Positions 6,825 through 15,143 of a stretch of 35,693 nt of DNA are shown here, piece by piece. The notes beneath the pieces are model-generated. The model saw only the letters and a program-made list of their open reading frames with translations, searched no databases and was not told where the DNA came from. Every line of letters starts with the position of its first letter. The first letter of the stretch is position 1. The stretch is from a virus. The stretch is from the IMG/VR virus record IMGVR_UViG_3300020190_002979, positions 1 through 35,693 of that record. One strand, given 5' to 3'. A program made the translations under genes and the position numbers.

Positions 6825-7915
6825 AATAAATGTGGTTTTGATTCTACCATTCCTGAATTAGTTATCTCAACAAAAGTAGCCTTTTCGTTAAATTCTGATA
6901 TAGTTCTACAACCACTATAAGATAGTGCAGATCTAACCCCATCACTCAAACTTTCAATTATATATTTAACCCCACCTTTGAAGGGTATAAGTGTTGATTC
7001 ACCCTCAATGTTTCTTTGAACTTGCCCATGACTAGATTTAGTTTCTAGACTAGCAGAACCTCTATATCTTTTATATAGTGACCCATTACCCTTCTCAACT
7101 ATTTTCCCTGGAGATTCAGTTGTACCCGCCAACAATGATCCTAACATCACACAAGATGCGCCAATACCTAAAGCCTTTGCGATATCACCACTATTTCTTA
7201 TACCACCATCCGCCATAACTGGTATGTCTGGACTAACATCACAATCCATTATTGACGTAATGTTGGGTATTCCGTGTCCAGTTTTAATTCTTGTCGTACA
7301 AAGACTGCCCCCACCGATACCAACTCTTAAACCATCCGCACCCCATTCGATTAAATCTAATGCGGACACCGTAGTTGATATGTTACCCGCGATAATGTCT
7401 ACGTGATTAGGTAGAATATTTTTAAGTTCAGAAATCATATTCTTAACATTGGCATGGTGACCATGTGCGACATCTATAATTAATATGTTTACACCTGATT
7501 CAACCAACTTAATTGCTCTATCAATATCGGAAGACATTACCCCAATCGCTGCCATAATAGGAATATCCTGAATTTCTGTATGCCAATTATCATACATAAC
7601 ACCCCAACTTTCGTATAGTGAGATATTATTAAAATGTTTTTTAACCTTTCTAACTTCTTCACATTGTTCCTCTATAGTCATAAACCTATGAATGCAACCT
7701 ACACCACCTAATTCTGCCATTTTAATTGCCATTTCAGATTCACAAACTGTATCCATACAAGATGCAACATAAGGACTTAATATACCATATCTTCTACTAA
7801 CTTTAGTACTTAAACTAATATGTGATCTACTACCAATATCCGAATATTTAGGTTCTAATAACACATCATCGTATGTTAAACTACTTTTTTTTATTTTATT
7901 CCCCATCTTCTTCAT
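6821..7915 (-). CDS. IMP dehydrogenase / GMP reductase family enzyme
   Basis: The 364-aa TIM barrel starts T-Y-D-D-V-L-L-E-P and includes S-C-M-D-T-V, D-V-A-H-G-H, A-G-N-I-S-T, the catalytic loop G-G-G-S-L-C-T-T-R-I, M-A-D-G-G-I-R and P-F-K-G-G-V. There is no CBS (Bateman) insertion, as in GMP reductases and some small IMP dehydrogenases. The I-P-F-K-G and D-G-V-R-S-A-L-S-Y-S-G-C segments look GMPR-like, while the ending S-G-M-V-E-S-K-P-H looks IMPDH-like. It therefore interconverts IMP and a guanylate precursor using NAD(P), but the direction cannot be fixed by eye. The first glycine of the loop replaces the usual G-P-G. ATG at 7906 is an alternative start. Confidence 0.88.
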   Translation of the reverse strand: MKKMGNKIKKSSLTYDDVLLEPKYSDIGSRSHISLSTKVSRRYGILSPYVASCMDTVCESEMAIKMAELGGVGCIHRFMTIEEQCEEVRKVKKHFNNISLYESWGVMYDNWHTEIQDIPIMAAIGVMSSDIDRAIKLVESGVNILIIDVAHGHHANVKNMISELKNILPNHVDIIAGNISTTVSALDLIEWGADGLRVGIGGGSLCTTRIKTGHGIPNITSIMDCDVSPDIPVMADGGIRNSGDIAKALGIGASCVMLGSLLAGTTESPGKIVEKGNGSLYKRYRGSASLETKSSHGQVQRNIEGESTLIPFKGGVKYIIESLSDGVRSALSYSGCRTISEFNEKATFVEITNSGMVESKPHLL

Positions 7916-8066
7916 TTATTTTCTGTCTTAATGATTTTTTTTCTATTCTCTCTTCTAGTTCTTCAGATAATACGTGAAATATTATACCTGGTAAACATAA
8001 AATTATAGGTATTACTAAAAATAGTATAGATATTATTTTTAATACCCAATATAGGAACTTACTCAT
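7896..8066 (-). CDS. Small membrane protein
   Basis: The 56-aa frame begins MSKFLYWVLKIISILFLVIP. One long hydrophobic segment (about residues 4-33) is followed by a charged tail E-E-L-E-E-R-I-E-K-K. The tail overlaps the IMPDH/GMPR start by 20 nt, and the start overlaps the upstream small gene by 8 nt. Unknown function. Confidence 0.5.
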   Translation of the reverse strand: MSKFLYWVLKIISILFLVIPIILCLPGIIFHVLSEELEERIEKKSLRQKINEEDGE

Positions 8067-8223
8067 CTTTTTTATTTTTTCTTTTACGTTTTACTTCTTT
8101 ATTATTATTTACGTCTCCTTCCACATCATCATTATCCGTTGGGATGGTGACTTCTACGTAATCAGGGAAAAACATATTTAACCCGATACCTGTGCATACT
8201 TTAATTGTTTTTTCTTTACTCAT
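8059..8223 (-). CDS. Small basic-tailed protein
   Basis: The 54-aa product starts MSKEKTIKVCTGIGLNMFFP and ends in a Lys/Arg-rich tail (K-R-K-R-K-N-K-K). It overlaps its neighbours on both sides. The basic tail could bind nucleic acid. No family is recognised. Confidence 0.5.
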   Translation of the reverse strand: MSKEKTIKVCTGIGLNMFFPDYVEVTIPTDNDDVEGDVNNNKEVKRKRKNKKDE

Positions 8224-8392
8224 ACTTTTTTTTTATCATTCTTATTAACTCATTATACCCTAAAAAATCTTCAAACTTATCATAATAAAGTTTTACATAA
8301 TTACAGGCAAGTTTTAATTGTTCCCTATTAATACAACTATCTATAACTGAAACACATTTTTGTTTAGCCTCAATTTGTTTAAGAAGTTCCAC
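8216..8392 (-). CDS. Small helical protein, GTG start
   Basis: A 58-aa frame read from GTG at 8392 encodes a helical protein ending L-I-R-M-I-K-K-K-Y-E. It overlaps the upstream gene's stop by 14 nt and the downstream ATG by 8 nt, fitting a tightly packed operon. The GTG start is chosen because no in-frame ATG gives a useful length. Confidence 0.45.
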   Translation of the reverse strand: MELLKQIEAKQKCVSVIDSCINREQLKLACNYVKLYYDKFEDFLGYNELIRMIKKKYE

Positions 8393-8681
8393 CTTTAATA
8401 ATTTTTAATAATTTTATTATTTTATCACACATCTCATATTCTTCAATAGATTCATAATACTCCAAAGATTTACCCAAACTTTCCCCCCAATCTTTTTTAT
8501 ATAATTCTGTTGTTAATATGAAATCGTCTAATGGGTTAATGATTCTAAAAATAACCAAAGAATCTAAACCTTCATCTATGCATTTTCTCACACACTCAAC
8601 AATTAGTGAGTGTATTAACCATTTATTTTCTAAAAAGAAATTTTTTTTATCGTCTTCATTACTAAAATAAAAATCTTTCAT
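8379..8681 (-). CDS. Hypothetical protein
   Basis: The 100-aa soluble protein begins MKDFYFSNEDDKKNFFLENK. It looks helical, with two Cys in V-E-C-V-R-K-C. No known domain. Its ATG overlaps the previous gene's stop (ATGA). It is the second gene of the run transcribed from the promoter at 8978-9009. Confidence 0.55.
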   Translation of the reverse strand: MKDFYFSNEDDKKNFFLENKWLIHSLIVECVRKCIDEGLDSLVIFRIINPLDDFILTTELYKKDWGESLGKSLEYYESIEEYEMCDKIIKLLKIIKGGTS

Positions 8682-8962
8682 AAAGATAATACTGCCTTTT
8701 TATAGTCATCATATAATTTTGATACGTACATCTCACATATAGTTTTAGATGAGATAGGGTCAACCCCTAAAGAACACAAATCACTAGAAATACTTCTATG
8801 TAAAATATTTCTACTATATTGAGTGGTTAAATCATATACTTTACCATCTAATGAAGTTTTTATTTTTGAGGGTAATCCTTTGTTATCGTATACTGGTTCA
8901 TAACCATTACCCAAAAATTTAGACATTTTATCAAATAAATTTTTTGTGTTCAAGATATCCAT
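8678..8962 (-). CDS. Hypothetical protein, first gene of small operon
   Basis: The chosen ATG at 8962 gives MDILNTKNLFDKMSKFLGNG (94 aa). The longer frame from 8980 would start inside the promoter's -7 box, so it is unlikely. The protein is mixed alpha/beta with D-G-K-V-Y-D-L-T. No family is recognised. It heads a run of overlapping genes continuing to the IMPDH/GMPR gene. Confidence 0.55.
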   Translation of the reverse strand: MDILNTKNLFDKMSKFLGNGYEPVYDNKGLPSKIKTSLDGKVYDLTTQYSRNILHRSISSDLCSLGVDPISSKTICEMYVSKLYDDYKKAVLSL

Positions 8963-8977
8963 AACATATATTTTAAA

Positions 8978-9009
8978 CAAATATAGAAATATTATTTTAA
9001 TTATCCAAA
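8978..9009 (-). promoter_or_regulatory. Bacteroidetes-type promoter
   Basis: Minus-strand TTTG (9009-9006), a 20-nt spacer and TATATTTG (8985-8978). It would start transcription near 8972, just ahead of the ATG at 8962. It overlaps the end of the upstream gene. Confidence 0.65.
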
Positions 9010-9416
9010 TTAATTTCGTTAATTAATTTATGTAATCTATGATCATTTAATCCTAATCTTTCTTTACAATCTAAAAGTTCTGATGCGTTTAACTCATAGT
9101 TTTGGTAATACTTTTCATATTCTACTAATAGGTTATTTAAACTATCAACAAAATCATAAAATACTGATCTATCTCTGGTATTATTTAATATAGTTAAAGA
9201 AGCCTCTTTATCACCTTTATGTATTTTTTCTAATAATAGATGTGAACTACTTTTAATAATAGATATTTTTAATTCATCTAATAACCTATCTATATTATCT
9301 CTTTGAATTTTAATATCATTGACTTTATCCCTAACAGTATTCAAAAAATTCTCATTTAAATTGTTATCTTTACTAAGATGTTTTACTAAGGCATTGATTA
9401 GATTTGTATTTTCCAT
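8997..9416 (-). CDS. Helical protein, unknown function
   Basis: From ATG at 9416 (MENTNLINALVKHLSKDNNL) the product is 139 aa, almost entirely Lys/Glu/Leu-rich helix with coiled-coil character. No membrane span and no catalytic motif. Function unknown. Confidence 0.6.
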   Translation of the reverse strand: MENTNLINALVKHLSKDNNLNENFLNTVRDKVNDIKIQRDNIDRLLDELKISIIKSSSHLLLEKIHKGDKEASLTILNNTRDRSVFYDFVDSLNNLLVEYEKYYQNYELNASELLDCKERLGLNDHRLHKLINEINLDN

Positions 9417-9517
9417 ACACAATAATATTAATTTTATTTAAAAAAATCAACTTTTATTATTTAATGTATGATACACATAATGTTAAAATGTTTTTAGAGA
9501 CTTTTATAAAGTTCTTC

Positions 9518-9526
9518 ATATTTATA
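9518..9526 (+). promoter_or_regulatory. ATATTTATA upstream element
   Basis: Exact match on the coding strand, 11 nt before the ATG at 9538. It runs into AATA, so the T4-like TATAAATA is also present here. Confidence 0.4.
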
Positions 9527-9537
9527 AATAAAAAGAT

Positions 9538-10506
9538 ATGGAAACTTGTAAAATTTGTAAAGAAACTTTTAACAACCTAAAAGGGTTAAGTAATCATGTT
9601 AATGCTAAACATAATATTAGTAGTAAAAAATACTATGATAAATATCTGAAAAAAGAAGATGAAGGGCAATGTACTGTTTGTGGTAACCAAACTACTTACC
9701 GAAATTTTGGTGTTGGTTATTTAAAAAATTGTTCACTAGAGTGTAGAGATAAAAATAAAACAATCAAACGTGATTATTGGAAAGGTAAACGTCAATCAAA
9801 AGAAACTATAACTAAAAGGGTTCAAAATACAAACCAAAAAACTAAACAGTTGAATTGGGAGTTATCTAATATGAAAAAGTATGGTGTAACCAATCCAACT
9901 AAATTAGATTCAATTAAAATTAAAATTAGTAAATCACTTAAAGGTGTTGGTAAACCTAGAACCAATAAATGGCAAAATAAAATTATTAAATCAAAAAGAA
10001 AAAATGGGACTTTAAATCACTCCGAAGAAACTAAAAATAAAATTAGGGATGGCATCAATAAGTATTATTTGTCAAATTTAGATAGAGAAAAATATATTTC
10101 TAAGTCAAATAATAATAAACATTTTTGTGGTTGGTATAATGGGTTATATTTTAGAAGTTCATTAGAATTATCTTTTTTAGTTTTAAATAGTCATACAACA
10201 TTTATTAGTTGTGAAAGAAATCAATATAAAATAATATATGATAAAGATGGTAAACAAAAAGTTTATTATCCAGATTATACTGATGGTGATAATATTTATG
10301 AAATTAAACCAACTAAATTACTTAAATACAAAGATAATGAATTAAAAATTAATAAGGGTTTAGAATTATATGGTGGTAAATATAAAATTATCACTGAAAA
10401 AGAAGTACCCTATATAGAAAAAACTAAAATATTAGATTTAATCGAATCTGGAATTGTTAAAGTTAATGAAAAAACATTAAAAATAATAGAAAGATATAAT
10501 CATTAA
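9538..10506 (+). CDS. Homing endonuclease, zinc finger plus PD-(D/E)xK
   Basis: The 322-aa protein opens with a C2H2 finger (C-K-I-C ... H-V-N-A-K-H, residues 4-25). A C-x-x-C zinc element follows (C-T-V-C ... C-S-L-E-C, about 45-73), then NUMOD-like K-x-S-E-E-T-K-N-K-I-R repeats. The C-terminal domain has R-S-S-L-E-L, V-Y-Y-P-D-Y and I-Y-E-I-K-P, the layout of a PD-(D/E)xK nuclease. Free-standing phage homing endonucleases often combine such DNA-binding and nuclease modules. It cuts cognate alleles to spread itself. It sits between unrelated genes and is plus-strand among minus genes. It could be mistaken for an HNH enzyme, but no HNH motif is visible. Confidence 0.75.
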   Translation: METCKICKETFNNLKGLSNHVNAKHNISSKKYYDKYLKKEDEGQCTVCGNQTTYRNFGVGYLKNCSLECRDKNKTIKRDYWKGKRQSKETITKRVQNTNQKTKQLNWELSNMKKYGVTNPTKLDSIKIKISKSLKGVGKPRTNKWQNKIIKSKRKNGTLNHSEETKNKIRDGINKYYLSNLDREKYISKSNNNKHFCGWYNGLYFRSSLELSFLVLNSHTTFISCERNQYKIIYDKDGKQKVYYPDYTDGDNIYEIKPTKLLKYKDNELKINKGLELYGGKYKIITEKEVPYIEKTKILDLIESGIVKVNEKTLKIIERYNH

Positions 10507-10538
10507 TTTGTTTTATCGAAATCTTATGTTTACATTTG
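10507..10538 (+). promoter_or_regulatory. Bacteroidetes-type promoter
   Basis: TTTG (10507-10510), a 20-nt spacer and TACATTTG (10531-10538) lie 24 nt before the ATG at 10563. Confidence 0.65.
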
Positions 10539-10562
10539 TACAAACAAAATAAATAACTATAT

Positions 10563-11084
10563 ATGAATATATTTGTATTAGATTTAGACACTAAAAAATG
10601 TGCGGAATATCATGTAAATTGTCATGTTGTAAAAATGTGTGTGGAGTACGCGCAACTACTATGTGGTTCTCATTGGATGTTGGGTAGTAATCATGTTGCA
10701 CCATATAAACTGTCCCATAAAAATCATCCCTGTTCTATATGGGTTAGAGAATGTTTAGAAAATTATATTTGGTTGTGTGATTTAGGGATGGAATTATGTA
10801 AAGAATATACTCACAGATATGGTAAAAGACATAAATCACAAGATATAATCGAATGGTGTATGATACATAAACCAAATATTAAAGAGTTAGGTGATATCAC
10901 ACCATTTCCTTTGGCAATGCCTGATGAATGTAAGATTACTGGTGAAGCGGTAGAATCTTATAGAAAATACTATATTATGTATAAAAAAGATTTTAGTAAG
11001 TGGACTAATAGGGAAATACCTTTTTGGTTTACCCCTTTAAATGATTCATCAGTACACCACCAAGAGAAGATACTTGCACCATAA
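10563..11084 (+). CDS. Conserved phage/bacterial orphan family
   Basis: The 173-aa product begins MNIFVLDLDTKKCAEYHVNC. It shows H-V-V-K-M, H-P-C-S-I-W-V-R-E, Y-T-H-R-Y-G-K, P-L-A-M-P-D-E and Y-R-K-Y-Y. These dispersed His, Trp, Tyr and Arg motifs mark a family I have seen in many phages and bacteria without an assigned activity. The conserved polar residues suggest an enzyme. The last 19 codons overlap the convergent gene's 3' end by 56 nt. Confidence 0.75.
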   Translation: MNIFVLDLDTKKCAEYHVNCHVVKMCVEYAQLLCGSHWMLGSNHVAPYKLSHKNHPCSIWVRECLENYIWLCDLGMELCKEYTHRYGKRHKSQDIIEWCMIHKPNIKELGDITPFPLAMPDECKITGEAVESYRKYYIMYKKDFSKWTNREIPFWFTPLNDSSVHHQEKILAP

Positions 11085-11631
11085 TGTTATTTATAACATC
11101 GTCATCCAGTTTAACTAATTCTTTTGTGTAGTCAATACCTAATACACCAATAAATTTATCGTCAATAGTTTTTATTGCAAATATATAACCTGATTTACAT
11201 CCGTTAGTTTCCGCAATATCTTTTAAACCAAAGGTAGCAATAGTTTCATCTTTATAATTATAAATCTCAATTACATCATTTGTAACTAATCTATTTAATG
11301 CCCTAGAAAATATATTTACAGGTATATTCTGTAAACTGTGTTGTATTGAATTAACATTTATTGATACACTTTCATAAATAATAGAAAATTTGGTAATGGA
11401 TTTACCAGTTGGGTAAAAGTGTCCTCCATTATGGAATTGGGTTATCCAAACCCTATCCGATTTAACACCCTCTCTAATTTCATCTATTTTATGTGTAACT
11501 TGTTCACCTAATAAAAGTGTTTCTGTGATTGGGTCTTTTTTATTTTTCTTTTTATCTAACCAGTTCTTAACTAATAATAATGCAATTGGACTTATTACTC
11601 CAGTTATGAATGCGATTGTAATTTCAGCCAT
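11029..11631 (-). CDS. Membrane-anchored GAF-like protein
   Basis: Residues 1-22 form a hydrophobic N-terminal anchor followed by K-K-K-N-K-K. The remaining 170 residues look like a GAF/PAS-type sensor fold (Q-F-H-N-G-G-H-F, then Y-I-F-A-I-K-T-I-D and I-G-V-L-G-I-D-Y). This would place a ligand-binding domain in the cytoplasm under the inner membrane. No effector domain is attached. ATATTTATA lies 15 nt upstream. Confidence 0.55.
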   Translation of the reverse strand: MAEITIAFITGVISPIALLLVKNWLDKKKNKKDPITETLLLGEQVTHKIDEIREGVKSDRVWITQFHNGGHFYPTGKSITKFSIIYESVSINVNSIQHSLQNIPVNIFSRALNRLVTNDVIEIYNYKDETIATFGLKDIAETNGCKSGYIFAIKTIDDKFIGVLGIDYTKELVKLDDDVINNIMVQVSSLGGVLMNHLKG

Positions 11632-11646
11632 ATTAAACGTTTATAT

Positions 11647-11655
11647 TATAAATAT
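11647..11655 (-). promoter_or_regulatory. ATATTTATA upstream element
   Basis: Exact match on the coding strand, 15 nt before the ATG at 11631. Confidence 0.4.
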
Positions 11656-11685
11656 AATCTCTAAGTAAAAAGTATTATATTGGGC

Positions 11686-11719
11686 AAAAAAAATGGGAGT
11701 CAATAACCCCCACTTTTTT
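11686..11719 (-). terminator. Bidirectional terminator after DUF932 gene
   Basis: The 7-bp stem TGGGAGT / ACCCCCA (one G-T pair) encloses a 5-nt loop. It has eight A on the left and six T on the right, so it has a T tract in either direction. It ends the DUF932 transcript on the minus strand. Confidence 0.75.
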
Positions 11720-11734
11720 ATTTATATATGATTA

Positions 11735-12529
11735 TCAGAGAATTAATTCTGAAGCCGTCCACAACATTTTATTTACTTCTAAATTTTGTTCAATGGAACG
11801 AATTAATCTACTTCTAGATCTCCTAACACTACCGTTGTCTTTTGGTGTCACAATCAGAGTCCCACCTTGTAACATATTTTCTTGAACTCTGTTGAATACA
11901 CTCCATAAATCGTTACCAGAATCTTCTTGTCTACGGATAGATAACATCTGATTAAGATCTACCATTTTGTTCTCACCCCAACGATTATCCGCAATCATTT
12001 TTGCGAAATCATACTGTTGTGTTTGAGTAAGTTCTTTAGACATCATTCTTTGAACTTGACCAACAACTTGTGGGATTTTTTCAGTAGACATATTGATGAC
12101 ATTAAGAATGTCTTCTTTTTGGAATCCTTTATGCATCACTCTGAATTCATCAAAAGTTTTATCTGCGATAACTAATCCGTTAGAACATACTAATCTGAAA
12201 AGTCCTACATGAAATTTAAATGATGAAGAACCATCGTGAGAATTAGTCAAAAGAATTTCGGGATGTGTATCACCTATTTCTCTGGCGATTTGGGTATTAC
12301 TTTCATTTCTGAATCGTAACATATGTTTCTTAAATGGACTCTTAGCCTCCTTACCTTTTCTACTTCCCGATTGCATAGCCTTTGTAGGTAACCAACCTTG
12401 TTCATTTAAGATGTCAATCACTTCCGTAGTAGGAATAAAACGATAAACATGTGACAAATGATTTGATGGGGCTTGCGTTAAAGCCGATGGACAAATCGAA
12501 CCAATCTCATTTAAACTTAGATAATTCAT
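11735..12529 (-). CDS. DUF932 family protein
   Basis: The 264-aa protein shows the DUF932 signature: H-V-Y-R-F-I-P-T-T-E, then H-M-L-R-F-R, H-P-E-I-L-L-T-N-S-H-D-G-S-S and G-L-F-R-L-V-C-S-N-G-L-V. The family is common in phages and plasmids and has no settled function. The product is probably cytoplasmic and abundant, as it has its own strong-looking promoter (12553-12584) and terminator. Codon composition is slightly less AT-rich than its neighbours by eye. Confidence 0.85.
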   Translation of the reverse strand: MNYLSLNEIGSICPSALTQAPSNHLSHVYRFIPTTEVIDILNEQGWLPTKAMQSGSRKGKEAKSPFKKHMLRFRNESNTQIAREIGDTHPEILLTNSHDGSSSFKFHVGLFRLVCSNGLVIADKTFDEFRVMHKGFQKEDILNVINMSTEKIPQVVGQVQRMMSKELTQTQQYDFAKMIADNRWGENKMVDLNQMLSIRRQEDSGNDLWSVFNRVQENMLQGGTLIVTPKDNGSVRRSRSRLIRSIEQNLEVNKMLWTASELIL

Positions 12530-12552
12530 AATTATTATTTTTTAGTTATATA

Positions 12553-12584
12553 CAAATCTAATCATTATTTTTTAATCCACCAAA
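12553..12584 (-). promoter_or_regulatory. Bacteroidetes-type promoter for DUF932
   Basis: Minus-strand TTTG (12584-12581), a 20-nt spacer and TAGATTTG (12560-12553). The predicted start is near 12546, ahead of the ATG at 12529. Confidence 0.7.
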
Positions 12585-12629
12585 CATTTTAACCTTTTTT
12601 TTTAATATTTATTTTATATTATTGTATCT

Positions 12630-14447
12630 ATGAGAAAATTAAACAGAGCGGAGATAAGATTTCTAACATATTTAGATCAACATTTAGATGATGTATTTGA
12701 CAAAACAGAAGCCTTTAGAATATTAAAAAATGATTTAGGTTTAGATTCTAAAGAGGCTGCACACCTATATAGTGTTTGGTATCATAGTAAAGGTGATAAA
12801 GATTATAGTGAGGTGGAATATGATGATGAAAATGCTTTAGTTTCTTTTATTAGAAAAATGAGTTCATTTAGTCGTAATTCTGAAAGAGAAGAGTATTTAG
12901 ATTTATTATATGATGATGAATATGAGAAATTAGAAAAAATATATGGTGAATGGATTAATATCCGTTGCGGTGGTTGGAGAAGTTCTACACCCTGTATTGT
13001 ATGGAATGATGATTACATAACATTAGAACTAGAGTATAACGAATGGAAAGAACATTTTTCTGGTTTATATGAACAAGATTTATATATTTATGATAGTATT
13101 TTTAGTGATTACGGAAGTGATTATGAAGAGGTAAGTGATGAAGAATTCGATTATGTTTATACTAATGAAGAAACTGAAGAATTATTTAAAACATTGGCAC
13201 TAATCGGTGGTAAAAATACTTGGCCTGGTAAAGATAATAAAAATATAGAACAAGGTGAAGTTTCAGAATTTTTAGAAGGTATTTTACCAACAGATAAATA
13301 TGAAGATATAAAAAATGATTATTTAACCGAAGTTGGTTATGCGGTTACTAGATCTAGAGAAACTGCCGCAAAAGAAGAATATAAAAGTGAAATAAAATAT
13401 AATACAGATGATGCATCATGTAATTCAGGTTCTTATTGTATTGAGATACCTTATGATGATTTAATTGATATTATAACAGAAAAAGGTTTAATTAATTTAT
13501 CTGAATTAAAAGATGCGGAAATACAACCATATGTTAATTTAGAAGGTGTTTATTATGAGTCGTGGGTAGACGATGAACAAATAGAAACTATTAAAACTGA
13601 ATTTAATAGAACTTTAAGTAGAATTATTGATAGTATTATTGAAAATGATGATATTGATCTTACTGAATTAATGGAAAAAAGACAAAATTTTTATAAATAT
13701 ATTAAAGATTTAGGTTTTGTTTTAGTATCTCAGACAAATGAAAAGGGTGACTGGTACAAAAGTAAGGATGATAAGATTCATTTTTACATGTTGGATGTGG
13801 ATTTTGAAAATGATAAAATTAAATTTACATATGAAGGTAAATCACATTTAGTTCCAATAGAAAATTTAAGTGATTGGGTACAAGGAAGTGTTTTAGATTT
13901 AAATGAAAGTGTTAGATACAATAAAACTAAATTACTAAAAGAAAATAAAAATATCGTAAATAAAATATCAATATTTGATTTTGATGGTACACTTATGTCT
14001 ACACCTCACCCAGAAGAAGGTAAAGTAATATGGGAAGAAAAGACAGGTACAAAATACCCACACATCGGATGGTGGAGTAAACCAGAATCTTTAGATACTG
14101 AAATATTCGATATTAAAACTATACCACCTACAGTTAATGCGTATGAAAGAGAAAAAGAAAATCCTAATACATTGTTAGTGATGTTAACGGGTAGATTACC
14201 TCAACAACATAAACAAGTAGAAGGTTTATTATCATCAAACGGAATTTATTTCGATGAATATCATTATAAAGGGAATGGAGATACTTTAGGTAGTAAGTTA
14301 AATACTATTAGAACCTTACTTATTAAATATCCTACGGTGGAATCTATTGAGATGTGGGAAGATAGAGAACCTCACGCAATAGAATTTAGAAAATGGGGTA
14401 AAGAAAATGGTATCCCTTTAAAAGTTAATTTAGTAGTAAAAAGATAA
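12630..14447 (+). CDS. Leader-domain protein fused to a HAD-type phosphatase
   Basis: The 605-aa protein has three parts. Residues 1-50 carry the helical domain shared with several leader-motif proteins (L-G-L-D-S-K-E-A-A-H-L-Y). Residues of about 55-430 are acidic and helical. Residues 445-605 are a HAD domain with D450-F-D452-G-T-L, P-H-I-G-W-W, a motif II M-L-T-G-R and M-W-E-D-R-E-P-H. The HAD part resembles the Swiss-Army-Knife RNA-repair HAD group, so a nucleic-acid end phosphatase is likely. L436-K-E438 just before it is a possible protease site. Plus-strand, after an AATATTTATT variant of the upstream element. Confidence 0.75.
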   Translation: MRKLNRAEIRFLTYLDQHLDDVFDKTEAFRILKNDLGLDSKEAAHLYSVWYHSKGDKDYSEVEYDDENALVSFIRKMSSFSRNSEREEYLDLLYDDEYEKLEKIYGEWINIRCGGWRSSTPCIVWNDDYITLELEYNEWKEHFSGLYEQDLYIYDSIFSDYGSDYEEVSDEEFDYVYTNEETEELFKTLALIGGKNTWPGKDNKNIEQGEVSEFLEGILPTDKYEDIKNDYLTEVGYAVTRSRETAAKEEYKSEIKYNTDDASCNSGSYCIEIPYDDLIDIITEKGLINLSELKDAEIQPYVNLEGVYYESWVDDEQIETIKTEFNRTLSRIIDSIIENDDIDLTELMEKRQNFYKYIKDLGFVLVSQTNEKGDWYKSKDDKIHFYMLDVDFENDKIKFTYEGKSHLVPIENLSDWVQGSVLDLNESVRYNKTKLLKENKNIVNKISIFDFDGTLMSTPHPEEGKVIWEEKTGTKYPHIGWWSKPESLDTEIFDIKTIPPTVNAYEREKENPNTLLVMLTGRLPQQHKQVEGLLSSNGIYFDEYHYKGNGDTLGSKLNTIRTLLIKYPTVESIEMWEDREPHAIEFRKWGKENGIPLKVNLVVKR

Positions 14448-14451
14448 ATAT

Positions 14452-14772
14452 TTATTCATCTGTTTTAGGTGAGGGTAAATCTTTAAAATCACTGTAATTG
14501 TCATAAAGATAATCCATAATCATATCTTCATTACAGTAATACATATTCCATTTATCATAACCAAAATAATCAGGTATAAGTTCTTCTTCATCATTGTAGT
14601 CTAAATTATCCTGTCCTTCGGTTATGTAATGTTCATAACACCAGTTGTAGTAATCACTATCCACTAATTCTCTGTAATAGTCATCACCATCACCTTCCAC
14701 TTTAAAAATTAACGTAAGGATATTATCTGAGTCACAAATAATATCATAAATCTCTTGTATTGTGTAATTCAT
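14452..14772 (-). CDS. Very acidic hypothetical protein
   Basis: The 106-aa product (start MNYTIQEIYDIICDSDNILT) is dominated by Asp, Glu, Tyr and Trp. Such proteins sometimes mimic DNA to block restriction or other DNA-binding enzymes. That is only a possibility. Convergent with the HAD gene, with 4 nt between the stops. Confidence 0.5.
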   Translation of the reverse strand: MNYTIQEIYDIICDSDNILTLIFKVEGDGDDYYRELVDSDYYNWCYEHYITEGQDNLDYNDEEELIPDYFGYDKWNMYYCNEDMIMDYLYDNYSDFKDLPSPKTDE

Positions 14773-14795
14773 AACATATTTTGGAAATAAATATG

Positions 14796-15143
14796 CTAAA
14801 ATTTAACAACACGCAATTTTAATTTAAATTTTTTACAAAGATCTATCATATGTTTAGTACCCTTACTTTCTCCATCCCAAAAAATAATTGCACCATCAGC
14901 CACTTTAGCCATCTCTTCATTTCTCATATAACCTGCCCTTTTGCCGTATAAATCCCACATTGCAGGGTATTCTTCGACTTTATGATGGTTTTGGTGTGCA
15001 TAATCTTCACCTAATGAATCTGCACCTCTGGCTTTTCCAGATATAATAGTTATGTCTTTTTGATTTTGTAGAAAGTAATCTAATTTCTTTTTTAAAAGTT
15101 CATAGTCATTAAATGTTCTACTACCTGCAACTATGACTTTCAT
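14796..15143 (-). CDS. SLOG-domain protein, DUF2493/YspA-like
   Basis: The 115-aa Rossmann-like domain has V-A-G-S-R-T-F at the N-terminus, I-I-S-G-K-A-R-G-A-D-S in the middle, P-A-M-W-D-L-Y-G-K-R-A-G-Y-M-R-N, then A-I-I-F-W-D-G-E-S-K-G-T. This is the SLOG fold of the DUF2493 type, which binds nucleotides or nucleotide-derived signals. Its ATG overlap with the DUF3310 stop (ATGA) suggests they act together. Confidence 0.8.
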   Translation of the reverse strand: MKVIVAGSRTFNDYELLKKKLDYFLQNQKDITIISGKARGADSLGEDYAHQNHHKVEEYPAMWDLYGKRAGYMRNEEMAKVADGAIIFWDGESKGTKHMIDLCKKFKLKLRVVKF

